Shown piece by piece: positions 20,283 to 29,353 of a stretch of DNA of 64,000 nucleotides (position 1 is the first letter of the stretch; each line of letters opens with the position of its first letter). The notes below the pieces were generated by a model. That model did no database searches, was not told the origin of the DNA, and saw only the letters and a list, made by a program, of their open reading frames with translations. The translations under genes and the position numbers were made by a program. Source of the DNA: Acholoe squamosa (lineage: Eukaryota; Annelida; Polychaeta; Phyllodocida; Polynoidae); assembly GCA_949317995.1 (NCBI GenBank), contig OX439044.1, forward strand, positions 9,767,141 to 9,831,140. Reading direction: 5' to 3'.

Positions 20283-23200
20283 TCATTTTATAGCCTTGGG
20301 CAGGACGTCCCCCTCAATGAAGCGCTTCCTGGCCGCCTCATTCAGGGACGTAACGGGGACCCATTCCTCCTTTCCCCCCACAAAAGTCACCTTGACACGG
20401 GCCACGCCTTGTGCCCTATCTATGTCGGTAACCTTTTCAATTTCTACCGGAATTTCTATTCCCTCCTCGTTTTTCACAAAGGCCATTGGGGTCCTTCTAC
20501 TGATGCGAGATCCGGCAGGCCTGTCTGTGGCCCCCATGTTCGCACTGGTCTTGAGACTCAGTGGCTTATGGGGTGTATCGTTTGTGGCGGGGTATTGTTG
20601 CGTCTTATTGTTTTGAGGTTCTACTGTCTCTCCATCATCCCCTTTTCTCTGCATAGCTTCCTCTGCTACTTCGGCGAAGCTGTCCGGGGGCAGGTCTGTT
20701 GCGTCGAGTCCGGGCACGTCGTCGGGTATCAGCCTGTATTTCCGTATGTCTGACGAGCCCATTTTTTTCAGTCTGGCCACCGCGACGGGTTTTGTAATAT
20801 ACTTACCTGTCGTCACATCCTTCAGGTACACCGTAGTATCCGTGTGGAATTTCAGGATAACGAACGGGCCCTGGAAAATCTTTGCCAGTTTCAGTTTTTT
20901 GGATAGGCCTTGCACCCGTGGGACATAGACCCATACCAGGTCTCCCGAAGACAGTGGAGCTTCATAGGCTTTTAGGTCGTACCTTGCCTTCATCTTTTCT
21001 GCGCTCTCTTTTATGGCGGCCGTCGCCTGTACATGCGCTTGATGTTGGCAATCGAGATTGTCGGCAAAATGCTGAGCAACCGACCTAATAACGTTAGACG
21101 GGTTTGGCAGCTGATTCATATCAGGGAGGATAGGTTCGAACCCATGGAGCAGCAGGTAGGGTGAGACCCCCGAAGACGCGGCCTTGGAACTATTTAAGGC
21201 GAAAGAGAGAGGGTCCAAAAGAAGGTCCCAATTCCTCTGATCTTCATCCACATAGGCTCTGATAATGTTGAGGATGCTTCTGTTAAACCTCTCCACCAAG
21301 CCATTGGACTGCGGATGCAAGCTTGAGCTTAGCCTGTGCTGGATGCCAAAATAGGCCGTGAATTCTTTCCATGCTGCTGATATAAAGCACGAGCCATTAT
21401 CGCTCACCATAGTGTGGACCGACCCGAGCTTGTAAACCACATTCCCGGCAAAGTGCTGTATCAGCGTGGCCGCTTGCAAATCTTCCTGGCTCCAGCACAC
21501 CACGAAGCGTGAATAATAATCCACCATGACAAATATATGCTTCTGCTTTCGTGGTGTCTCGGGCAACCGCTCCAGATAATCAATGTTTACACAGTACAGC
21601 GGACGCGGACTGGCGTCCCTTAGAGTCAATGGCGGCCGATATGGATGTGTAGCTCTCTTGGTGGCACAACATATTTCGCACGACTGAATGTAATCCTTCA
21701 CGTCCTTAACCATACCCCTCCAAAACACTGTCTTTCTCAGCTTCCCCATCATTTTATGCAGGCCGACATGTCCACTATGTGGGGCGTCGTGGCTCTGCTG
21801 AAGGAAATGGAGCTGTAGGCTCCGTGGCGCGACGAGCCGTACCTCCAAGTCGGCTCTTCGGACAGCAGGGAGAGAGAATCGGAAAAGGATATCGTCGTAA
21901 ATGAAATAATCTTCCTCCGAGAGGACAATGTGTCTAGCCAGCTTGCGGTCCTCTGGGAGTTCCCCCCTCTGGATGAAGAGGCGCACGCTCGCGCAGAATT
22001 CGTCCCTCTTTTGCGCCTCAACCACTTCCTGTGGGCTCAGGGATACTAATCCGACAACCTCCAAGGCCTTCCCATTGGCTACCGCCTTATGCTTCTGACG
22101 CCTTTTACGCGTTATGGGGTACGGCGTCTTAACTTGCTCTATAGCTGCCTGTGTTAATGCCGTGTCCTCGGCCACATCATGAGTGGATGTTTCCACCGCC
22201 TCTTTCTGTTGTCCCGATTTGTTATGTGACGGATCACCAAGGGGAGTCCTGTCCTTATCTATGGGGACATATATCCTGCTCCAAAAATCGGGGACTACAT
22301 TGTCAGCCCCTGGCACATGGCGGATAATAAACTGGAAATGCTGCAGATAGTCCACCCACCTAAGCACCTGTGCTGACGACCCTAGGTCTTTGGACAGGAT
22401 ACGGGATATAAGGGGCTTGTGGTCGGTGTGGATCTCGAAGCACTTACCTTCAAGGTATACTTTATAATTTTTTACAGAGTGGAAGATGGCCGCCAATTCC
22501 TTGTCAACCGCGGCGTACCGCGTCTCCGCATCTCTAAAAGGTTTTGCCCAGAATGAAACGGGTCTCAGGTTACCGTCTTTGTCTTCTTGTGATAGAACTG
22601 CCCCGATACCCCAGTCGCTAGCGTCTGTAGCGAGGACAAAGGTCTTGGTAAAGTCGGGGTACATCAGAAGGTTACTACTTGTTAGCATCCTGCGGATAGA
22701 CTGAAAGGCGTCTTCCTGAGCGTCCCCCCATACGAAGGGAGTATCCTTCTTGGTAAGGTCATAAAGGGGCTGCGCCACTTTGGCATATTTTGGCATAAAC
22801 TTCCTGTAATAACCTGAGAGCCCGAGGAAGCGACGGACCCTGCGGACCGTATTTGGGCGCGGAAGTTCTATCAGCTTTTGGATATTATCGGGCGACGGGG
22901 AAACCCCGTCGGTGGTCAGTATGTGACCAAGAAATTTTATCTTATTGCGCCCAATGTCACACTTGGATGGCTTCAACACCAGATTGGCCTGGATGACACG
23001 GTCGAGTACTTCGGCCAAGTCGTCCATGTGCTGTTCAAACGACGAGCTCCACACTATTATGTCATCCATATAGGCGAGACATTTTTTGTACCTCAATCCG
23101 GATAGGACCAGATCGACCATTGATTGGAACGTTGCCGGGCTATTGACCAAACCCATAGCGAGACGTCTGTATCGGTACTTTCCTGACTGGGTCAAGAAAG

Positions 23201-25325
23201 CTGTTAACTCCCTACTGCCTTCTTCCATCTCTATCTGGTGAAACCCCATTTCTAAATCGAGCGCGGGGAAATAGCGGGGGCGGGTCTCGCCCACGGCGTC
23301 AATAATCTGGTCTATTCTAGGGATGCACACTGTCTTAGGGACTGTGCTTTGGTTAACCCGTCTAAAATCTACCACGAGACGGAAGCCACCATTCTTTTTC
23401 TTCACTAGGAAGGCAGGGGAGGCCCATGCGCCGCCCCCTCCTTCCTCTAGTATTCCCTTATCTAGCTGATCCTGTACTACCTTATCCATCTCCCGTTGCA
23501 TGGGAGGGGCCATTCTATATGGCTGAGACATGACTGGCTTGGCACCTGGTACCAAGTCTATCCTATGCCTCACAAGATGGGTATGACCGAGCTCGCCCTT
23601 GACGGCAAAAGCAGGGCGCTTGCTCTCTAGCATTTTCATACAAACCTCTTTCTCTTCTTCAGTAAAAACGGATTCGGACAAGTCTATGGGTAAAGGCTTT
23701 TCTTGATCTAACTCTTTCCCCTCTAGGTACTCATCTTCCTCTTCCTCGTACGTCAGAGTACATTTCAGGTCCCCCTCTTGTGATGTCTGCGGCTGACTAC
23801 CTACATTATCGTGCCGCTCAACTGCTGAGGTCTCTACTTGTACCACGCCCATGTTTATATCCCTAGGTATCATGTTTGAATAGTTTCCCACTACTGTTCC
23901 CCTCTTAAGGACCCTTTCCCTGGAGGCGAGGTTAATAAGTTTAACTGGCACCGACCCGTGGTCAATCCGCACCAGAGCCGTCTTAACTGCCCGGCAGTCG
24001 AATTGCCTAATAGACGGTGCAGCATTAAAAATTCCCTCTTGGCCATCCCATACATCAGGCCCCAACAATACCTGTCCCTGGAGATATGCCTCTGACCTAC
24101 CAGGTAGAACTACCTCTGACTCTAACCTAACTGGTACTGTCCTATCTATCTTGTGGGAATCTGAAAAGTTTAAGGTCATTGAGAAGTCCCTTAGAAAAGA
24201 TCTGCCCAGAATCAATTCATTAGAGAGATTTTCCAGAACGTGAAACAAAACTGTATACTTATGCCCGTCAATAAATATAGGAAGGGTGACGTCACATATA
24301 GCCTTCTGCCTTGCACTGTTGGCCATGACGCAGCTGATGGTACTGTCCTCTACTACGGCACCAACCGCTTGCAGGTCAAGGGCCCTGAAGGTTGCTGCAT
24401 TCATTACGCTCTCGCAGGCGCCGCTGTCAATGAGAGTCTTGAAGTGTCTGTCTCCGACCCTGACCATCGTGCATCCACTGTCGGTGAGGCTATGTGTCAC
24501 GATCTCCCTACGACCCCCAGCGGTTGAAGGCACCTGGTGGAACATCTGTATGGCCTTACTGTCTGATTCGTACTGACATTGCTGACATACGAGGGCCTTC
24601 AATAGGCCGGCCGTCTGGGGCAGGGCATGAGATGTCTTATCGTCGAGGAACCGTTGCACCTCACCTTTGTGCAGCAAGTGTGATCCGCCGGGTGAGCATG
24701 CCGGTTGCCGCCTACAAATGGACGGGACCTGATGTTGATTTATGCAGTCAGCTGAGGCTTGAGCCGTAGCACGTACACAGTCCTGTTCATCTACACAGTT
24801 CGCCTCGTCACACTCTATCTCATGCCGCAGCGCTGCATGAAGAACTATTTCGAGTATAATGTGGCGCAGACTATTTATACAGTGCCCGTCTACTATATGA
24901 CAGTTACACATTGGTATCCAGCTGCCCTCTGGATCCATTGTCATGAGACAGATACATGAATTGGGGCAATGGGCACAGTCAAATTTCACGCCAGAATGTT
25001 TGTTATTATCCGAGGGCTGCGGGAGATGTTTTTGCTTCCTGGAGACCGGAGGCGGTCGCAGAGGGTGATTTTTATACAGTTTCTCAACCAGCGCTAACTT
25101 CCAACCCTCCATGCGTGGCCGGCCTTCTATGTCCGTCATAGCTGTACTGACGACCGGGGCGCCCAGTGCCCGCACGTCTTTTTCTATACACAAGTCTTCA
25201 ATTACAGGTTTATACACGCCTTCCAGATCAATATTGGCCAACGACCAAGGGATCCCGCTGGCGTATCCGTATAAGGGGGATTCCTTACCGCCATCCTCTC
25301 TGTTTACCACCTCGTTATCTTCCAT
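20283..25325 (-). CDS. pol: Pol polyprotein of element B (protease, RT, RNase H, integrase)
   Basis: 1680 codons from the ATG at 25325, uninterrupted. Residues 1-280 are an unusual N-terminal region with many Cys. The protease motif DSGA is at 300-303. The reverse transcriptase has YMDD at 752-755. RNase H acidic residues are at D901, E943 and D968. The integrase zinc domain uses H1179, H1186, C1216 and C1219; its catalytic triad is D1249, D1309 and E1345 with 35 residues between the last two. A GPF motif is near 1485. After it the protein continues for about 190 residues, ending in a compact basic/beta-rich segment (1622-1665) that could be an SH3/chromo-like fold. The pol frame is open upstream of the ATG back to the gag stop, consistent with synthesis as Gag-Pol by -1 frameshifting. 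The domain order places it in Ty3/Gypsy. Confidence 0.93.
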   Translation of the reverse strand: MEDNEVVNREDGGKESPLYGYASGIPWSLANIDLEGVYKPVIEDLCIEKDVRALGAPVVSTAMTDIEGRPRMEGWKLALVEKLYKNHPLRPPPVSRKQKHLPQPSDNNKHSGVKFDCAHCPNSCICLMTMDPEGSWIPMCNCHIVDGHCINSLRHIILEIVLHAALRHEIECDEANCVDEQDCVRATAQASADCINQHQVPSICRRQPACSPGGSHLLHKGEVQRFLDDKTSHALPQTAGLLKALVCQQCQYESDSKAIQMFHQVPSTAGGRREIVTHSLTDSGCTMVRVGDRHFKTLIDSGACESVMNAATFRALDLQAVGAVVEDSTISCVMANSARQKAICDVTLPIFIDGHKYTVLFHVLENLSNELILGRSFLRDFSMTLNFSDSHKIDRTVPVRLESEVVLPGRSEAYLQGQVLLGPDVWDGQEGIFNAAPSIRQFDCRAVKTALVRIDHGSVPVKLINLASRERVLKRGTVVGNYSNMIPRDINMGVVQVETSAVERHDNVGSQPQTSQEGDLKCTLTYEEEEDEYLEGKELDQEKPLPIDLSESVFTEEEKEVCMKMLESKRPAFAVKGELGHTHLVRHRIDLVPGAKPVMSQPYRMAPPMQREMDKVVQDQLDKGILEEGGGGAWASPAFLVKKKNGGFRLVVDFRRVNQSTVPKTVCIPRIDQIIDAVGETRPRYFPALDLEMGFHQIEMEEGSRELTAFLTQSGKYRYRRLAMGLVNSPATFQSMVDLVLSGLRYKKCLAYMDDIIVWSSSFEQHMDDLAEVLDRVIQANLVLKPSKCDIGRNKIKFLGHILTTDGVSPSPDNIQKLIELPRPNTVRRVRRFLGLSGYYRKFMPKYAKVAQPLYDLTKKDTPFVWGDAQEDAFQSIRRMLTSSNLLMYPDFTKTFVLATDASDWGIGAVLSQEDKDGNLRPVSFWAKPFRDAETRYAAVDKELAAIFHSVKNYKVYLEGKCFEIHTDHKPLISRILSKDLGSSAQVLRWVDYLQHFQFIIRHVPGADNVVPDFWSRIYVPIDKDRTPLGDPSHNKSGQQKEAVETSTHDVAEDTALTQAAIEQVKTPYPITRKRRQKHKAVANGKALEVVGLVSLSPQEVVEAQKRDEFCASVRLFIQRGELPEDRKLARHIVLSEEDYFIYDDILFRFSLPAVRRADLEVRLVAPRSLQLHFLQQSHDAPHSGHVGLHKMMGKLRKTVFWRGMVKDVKDYIQSCEICCATKRATHPYRPPLTLRDASPRPLYCVNIDYLERLPETPRKQKHIFVMVDYYSRFVVCWSQEDLQAATLIQHFAGNVVYKLGSVHTMVSDNGSCFISAAWKEFTAYFGIQHRLSSSLHPQSNGLVERFNRSILNIIRAYVDEDQRNWDLLLDPLSFALNSSKAASSGVSPYLLLHGFEPILPDMNQLPNPSNVIRSVAQHFADNLDCQHQAHVQATAAIKESAEKMKARYDLKAYEAPLSSGDLVWVYVPRVQGLSKKLKLAKIFQGPFVILKFHTDTTVYLKDVTTGKYITKPVAVARLKKMGSSDIRKYRLIPDDVPGLDATDLPPDSFAEVAEEAMQRKGDDGETVEPQNNKTQQYPATNDTPHKPLSLKTSANMGATDRPAGSRISRRTPMAFVKNEEGIEIPVEIEKVTDIDRAQGVARVKVTFVGGKEEWVPVTSLNEAARKRFIEGDVLPKAIK

Positions 25326-25567
25326 GATGTCGGTTTGCTGGAGGCAGTCATATCCGACATCTTGGAAGTCGCCTATGTCATTGTATGACCTCTTTTCACC
25401 CTGAGGTCCGCTATCTGATGTTTCGAGTGGAGGGAACGCACTGCGGTCCTTAGACTGTCCATTACTCCCTTTATAACAGTAGGATTGGTCGTTGGCTGAT
25501 ACCCTTCGCTCTTCTGATGGTCCTATGGGTCCCCTATACTGAAGGGTTTGCTCGCGGGGACCCCATC

Positions 25568-25831
25568 CTAGTTTCCCTGCTGGGAAGAAGAGCTCATGTT
25601 CAAGAGTTCGTGTGCTAAGTTTCTTATCGACTCCCTGGAAAGGGAATTTACCTGCGGGGGTCCTTGGTGGTACACGCCTTGCTGGACTTGGCCGTAAGAG
25701 AGGCCAGGTTCAGTGGGCCACCCTGACCCATTCTGACCTTGTCTGTCCGAATAGCGACCGTCACGTCTGTTTCCGTATAAGGGGGATTCCTTACCGCCAT
25801 CCTCTCTGTTTACCACCTCGTTATCTTCCAT
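25568..25831 (-). pseudogene. Chimeric pol-start / gag-end frame made by duplication T2
   Basis: 87 codons: the first 20 from pol's N-terminus, the rest a second copy of the Gag C-terminus, ending at the same stop with its own slippery heptamer (25571-25577). It is a by-product of the duplication and not an ancestral gene. Confidence 0.75.
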
Positions 25832-26032
25832 GATGTCGGTTTGCTGGAGGCAGTCATATCCGACATCTTGGAAGTCGCCTATGTCATTGTATGACCTCTT
25901 TTCACCCTGAGGTCCGCTATCTGATGTTTCGAGTGGAGGGAACGCACTGCGGTCCTTAGACTGTCCATTACTCCCTTTATAACAGTAGGATTGGTCGTTG
26001 GCTGATACCCTTCGCTCTTCTGATGGTCCTAT

Positions 26033-26083
26033 GGGTCCCCTATACTGAAGGGTTTGCTCGCGGGGACCCCATCCTAGTTTCCC
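26033..26083 (-). promoter_or_regulatory. -1 programmed frameshift signal at the gag-pol junction
   Basis: On the minus strand the last sense codons of gag form the heptamer G GGA AAC (plus 26077-26083), directly followed by the TAG stop (26074-26076). Seven nucleotides downstream of the heptamer an 8-bp stem, GGGTCCCC with GGGGACCC (plus 26062-26069 with 26033-26040), encloses a 21-nt loop. The -1 frame entered here is open into pol. A heptamer of type X XXY YYZ plus a downstream stem is the classical retroviral arrangement. A second copy of the heptamer is at 25571-25577. Confidence 0.8.
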
Positions 26084-27519
26084 TGCTGGGAAGAAGAGCT
26101 CATGTTCAAGAGTTCGTGTGCTAAGTTTCTTATCGACTCCCTGGAAAGGGAATTTACCTGCGGGGGTCCTTGGTGGTACACGCCTTGCTGGACTTGGCCG
26201 TAAGAGAGGCCAGGTTCAGTGGGCCACCCTGACCCATTCTGACCTTGTCTGTCCGAATAGCGACCGTCACGTCTGTTTCCGTCCCGGAAACTTCCTCTGT
26301 TACCTCTGTAGCCACCGTTACCTCTTCGCCCATTTCCTCGGCCCCCAGAGCGCTGGGCGGACGTAATGTTTGGGCAGCCGGACCGGAAATGGTCGCCTCC
26401 ACATTCCCAACATTGTACTGAGCGCCGCTGAGGCTGGGATTGCTGTTGCTGGTAGTCCTGCTGGTTCTGGGAGTATTGCGACGAGCCCTGGGATTGGTCG
26501 CCCGAAGGCAGGGCATAGTGTGTTGTTGCTTGCCCCGAACCCTGGCGCGTAGCGTTGACTTGAATCAAATTAGAATTGGCTTTTGCCACATCAAGGACGG
26601 ACAAGACGTTTGTGCTAATGACCTCCATTCCATCATGCACAGTGCTTTGGAGACTCTTCATGTGGGATTCTAATGTATCGAGCCTTTCGGTGTTCTGGTG
26701 GCTAGCGCGGAACGACTCGTAGGCTGTCTGCGCTGCTGACGCTAGCGCGGTTAAGTCATTAAACTGTTCCAAGTCAAGAGTCTCTCTCACAGATGGGAGG
26801 AGACCGTCTTTGTAGATTCGGCGTATATCTGCCGGCTGCGTTTTACCGGCTTGCGAGCATACCTTTAGAACGCGTCGGCAAAACTCGTGCGCATCCTCGC
26901 CTGGCTTCTGTGACAAGGCCCTGATCATCGAGTGGATCTTTTCTTGACTGGGACCAGTGAGATTGAGGAGGTGCGTCTTTGCCTCCTGCCAATTGTTGAT
27001 ATCCTGAATGAAGGCAAAAATGTTGGGTGGGAGGTGGGTCGGCAGCTGGCGAAGCTTTTCGGCCGGGAGATCGGCGTCTCCATAGACCTTCTGGATGAAA
27101 TTTTCAAAGTTTCTCACCCACTCGATAGCTCGGAGCGGCTCGTCTACAGGGAAGTCGCCCGGATGGAGCGATTTAAACACCCGCCTTGCGGCGTCAATGT
27201 GACGCATCTGCTGGCGTGCTTCCTCCATGTCTGCTGCCAGGGGGTTGTGAACAGGGTCAGGTGGAAAGAGTTCCTGACCCTCGTCTATGGGAGGCAAGAG
27301 TGGTGGATTATTGCCGCGGGGTGCCCGGCGTGCGTGTAAGCGTAGGTGTTCGTGGGCAATGGGGAACGGGAGGTGGGCTAGGTTGTCTCTTATTAGGCCC
27401 CTCTCTGCTGCTTCCCTCCTCCTGGCTTGTCTCCGTATTATTTCTTGTTCGTTGAAGATGTGTTGCGGGAGCTCGGCTAAGTCCTGCTGGACATTTCTCT
27501 GCCTTTCCCTCGTCTGCAT
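26074..27519 (-). CDS. gag: Gag polyprotein of element B
   Basis: 481 codons from the first ATG at 27519. The frame is open upstream through 27570 to the TAA that ends the zinc-finger ORF. The N-terminal part is helical and charged. A capsid region (about 120-270) carries a major-homology-like stretch around QKPGEDAHEF. A Gln/Ser-rich linker leads to one zinc knuckle, C370-x2-C373-x3-H377-x4-C382, one residue shorter than the standard C-x2-C-x4-H-x4-C. An Arg/Gly-rich nucleocapsid tail follows. The last codons overlap the frameshift site. The coding sequence is intact. Confidence 0.9.
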   Translation of the reverse strand: MQTRERQRNVQQDLAELPQHIFNEQEIIRRQARRREAAERGLIRDNLAHLPFPIAHEHLRLHARRAPRGNNPPLLPPIDEGQELFPPDPVHNPLAADMEEARQQMRHIDAARRVFKSLHPGDFPVDEPLRAIEWVRNFENFIQKVYGDADLPAEKLRQLPTHLPPNIFAFIQDINNWQEAKTHLLNLTGPSQEKIHSMIRALSQKPGEDAHEFCRRVLKVCSQAGKTQPADIRRIYKDGLLPSVRETLDLEQFNDLTALASAAQTAYESFRASHQNTERLDTLESHMKSLQSTVHDGMEVISTNVLSVLDVAKANSNLIQVNATRQGSGQATTHYALPSGDQSQGSSQYSQNQQDYQQQQSQPQRRSVQCWECGGDHFRSGCPNITSAQRSGGRGNGRRGNGGYRGNRGSFRDGNRRDGRYSDRQGQNGSGWPTEPGLSYGQVQQGVYHQGPPQVNSLSRESIRNLAHELLNMSSSSQQGN

Positions 27520-27570
27520 GTGGTGGTAAGATAACCCCACTGGTCGCTTAGGACAATCGTGGCCGTCCCT

Positions 27571-28122
27571 TTAAGCTTTGCACTTCTTGAACCTCTTACT
27601 CTGTGGGCCGCGATGGCAATGGTTCTTAAGATGCCCGCCTATGTAATCTGACCTTTTCCTGAAGTGCTTGCCGCAATCCTGGCATCTATAACTTCCAACA
27701 GTATGCTCGACTTTTCTATGTCTAGACAGGTTTGACTGATAAGAGTAGGCCACTCCACATATGTCACATAGGAAATGGCCCCGTCTCTGCCTTAGAGGGG
27801 TCTCTTTCACTGTGGTCCGGGGGCGCCTTGGCGATGTTGCGCCTCGTGTGCTACCAGTGCCAGCCTTTCGGTGTTCTACCCTTATGCCCTGTACTACCTC
27901 TACTTTTACCCTTTGGGTTGCGGTCGGGACACATAGGCCAACAAGTGGTAACTGTTGTGTCTGAGATCCTTGCTCTTTTGTTTCTATCGGTTCTGTCTGG
28001 GCTTGCGCGGTATCGGTCGCGACTGCCCTAATCAAGAGGGGTACCGACAGTGTGTTATTCAAATCATGAATCCTCTTGACGAGCTTTTCTTCGACTTTTG
28101 TGTATGCCTGATGGCTGTCCAT
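27571..28122 (-). CDS. Two-finger C2H2 protein of element B (copy adjoining gag)
   Basis: 183 codons from the ATG at 28122. The first ~115 residues are low in recognisable features, with Gln/Thr-rich and Arg-rich parts. Near the C-terminus are two zinc-finger modules: C-x2-C-x12-H-x4-H, then C-x2-C-x13-H-x3-H. The tail is strongly basic. It stops with TAA at 27571-27573, and gag continues in the same frame after the stop. C2H2 pairs bind DNA or RNA; a role in regulation, packaging or targeting is possible but inferred. It is identical at protein level to the copy at 28781-29332. Confidence 0.75.
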   Translation of the reverse strand: MDSHQAYTKVEEKLVKRIHDLNNTLSVPLLIRAVATDTAQAQTEPIETKEQGSQTQQLPLVGLCVPTATQRVKVEVVQGIRVEHRKAGTGSTRGATSPRRPRTTVKETPLRQRRGHFLCDICGVAYSYQSNLSRHRKVEHTVGSYRCQDCGKHFRKRSDYIGGHLKNHCHRGPQSKRFKKCKA

Positions 28123-28143
28123 TGGCGACAATGATATGTGACC

Positions 28144-28242
28144 CTAGAGACTGTGGATGCTACTGGCAAGGAGGTGAACGCTGGGCACTGTTTGGTCAGT
28201 GTCGTCCCTATTCGACTCGAGTCCCGACGGGGAGACTCTAAA
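28144..28242 (-). pseudogene. Detached C-terminal tail of the pseudokinase (T3 copy a)
   Basis: This repeats the last ~33 codons of the Tribbles-like ORF, which are fused at 28242/28243 behind the truncated gag copy. There is no start of its own. Confidence 0.75.
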
Positions 28243-28729
28243 GGTGGGTCGGCAGCTGGCGAAGCTTTTCGGCCGGGAGATCGGCGTCTCCATAGACCTT
28301 CTGGATGAAATTTTCAAAGTTTCTCACCCACTCGATAGCTCGGAGCGGCTCGTCTACAGGGAAGTCGCCCGGATGGAGCGATTTAAACACCCGCCTTGCG
28401 GCGTCAATGTGACGCATCTGCTGGCGTGCTTCCTCCATGTCTGCTGCCAGGGGGTTGTGAACAGGGTCGGGTGGAAAGAGTTCCTGACCCTCGTCTATGG
28501 GAGGCAAGAGTGGTGGATTATTGCCGCGGGGTGCCCGGCGTGCGTGTAAGCGTAGGTGTTCGTGGGCAATGGGGAACGGGAGGTGGGCTAGGTTGTCTCT
28601 TATTAGGCCCCTCTCTGCTGCTTCCCTCCTCCTGGCTTGTCTCCGTATTATTTCTTGTTCGTTGAAGATGTGTTGCGGGAGCTCGGCTAAGTCCTGCTGG
28701 ACATTTCTCTGCCTTTCCCTCGTCTGCAT
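28243..28729 (-). pseudogene. Truncated gag copy made by duplication T3
   Basis: It is the same sequence as the first ~160 codons of gag, with a stop created at the duplication junction (28238-28240). It lacks most of the capsid and the zinc knuckle. If translated it would give an N-terminal Gag fragment. Confidence 0.8.
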
Positions 28730-28780
28730 GTGGTGGTAAGATAACCCCACTGGTCGCTTAGGACAATCGTGGCCGTCCCT

Positions 28781-29332
28781 TTAAGCTTTGCACTTCTTGA
28801 ACCTCTTACTCTGTGGGCCGCGATGGCAATGGTTCTTAAGATGCCCGCCTATGTAATCTGACCTTTTCCTGAAGTGCTTGCCGCAATCCTGGCATCTATA
28901 ACTTCCAACAGTATGCTCGACTTTTCTATGTCTAGACAGGTTTGACTGATAAGAGTAGGCCACTCCACATATGTCACATAGGAAATGGCCCCGTCTCTGC
29001 CTTAGAGGGGTCTCTTTCACTGTGGTCCGGGGGCGCCTTGGCGATGTTGCGCCTCGTGTGCTACCAGTGCCAGCCTTTCGGTGTTCTACCCTTATGCCCT
29101 GTACTACCTCTACTTTTACCCTTTGGGTTGCGGTCGGGACACATAGGCCAACAAGTGGTAACTGTTGTGTCTGAGATCCTTGCTCTTTTGTTTCTATCGG
29201 TTCTGTCTGGGCTTGCGCGGTATCGGTCGCGACTGCCCTAATCAAGAGGGGTACCGACAGTGTGTTATTCAAATCATGAATCCTCTTGACGAGCTTTTCT
29301 TCGACTTTTGTGTATGCCTGATGGCTGTCCAT
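28781..29332 (-). CDS. Two-finger C2H2 protein of element B (copy adjoining the pseudokinase)
   Basis: It starts at the ATG at 29332, 21 nt after the kinase's TAG (29354-29356) and in the same frame as the kinase. It has the same two fingers and basic tail as the copy at 27571-28122. Tight spacing on both sides (kinase upstream, gag downstream) indicates that the ancestral order was kinase, zinc finger, gag. Confidence 0.75.
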   Translation of the reverse strand: MDSHQAYTKVEEKLVKRIHDLNNTLSVPLLIRAVATDTAQAQTEPIETKEQGSQTQQLPLVGLCVPTATQRVKVEVVQGIRVEHRKAGTGSTRGATSPRRPRTTVKETPLRQRRGHFLCDICGVAYSYQSNLSRHRKVEHTVGSYRCQDCGKHFRKRSDYIGGHLKNHCHRGPQSKRFKKCKA

Positions 29333-29353
29333 TGGCGACAATGATATGTGACC

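Larger units (their letters stand above)
25267..26278 (-). repeat. Tandem duplication T2 (506-bp unit) across the gag-pol boundary
   Basis: Copy a is 25267-25772 and copy b 25773-26278. The breakpoints share the 4-bp microhomology CCGT. The unit contains the C-terminus of gag, its frameshift site and stop, the gag-pol link and the first 20 codons from pol's ATG. Because 506 is not a multiple of three, the copy-b pol start (25831) runs into the gag C-terminal frame of copy a and ends at 25568. Confidence 0.85.
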
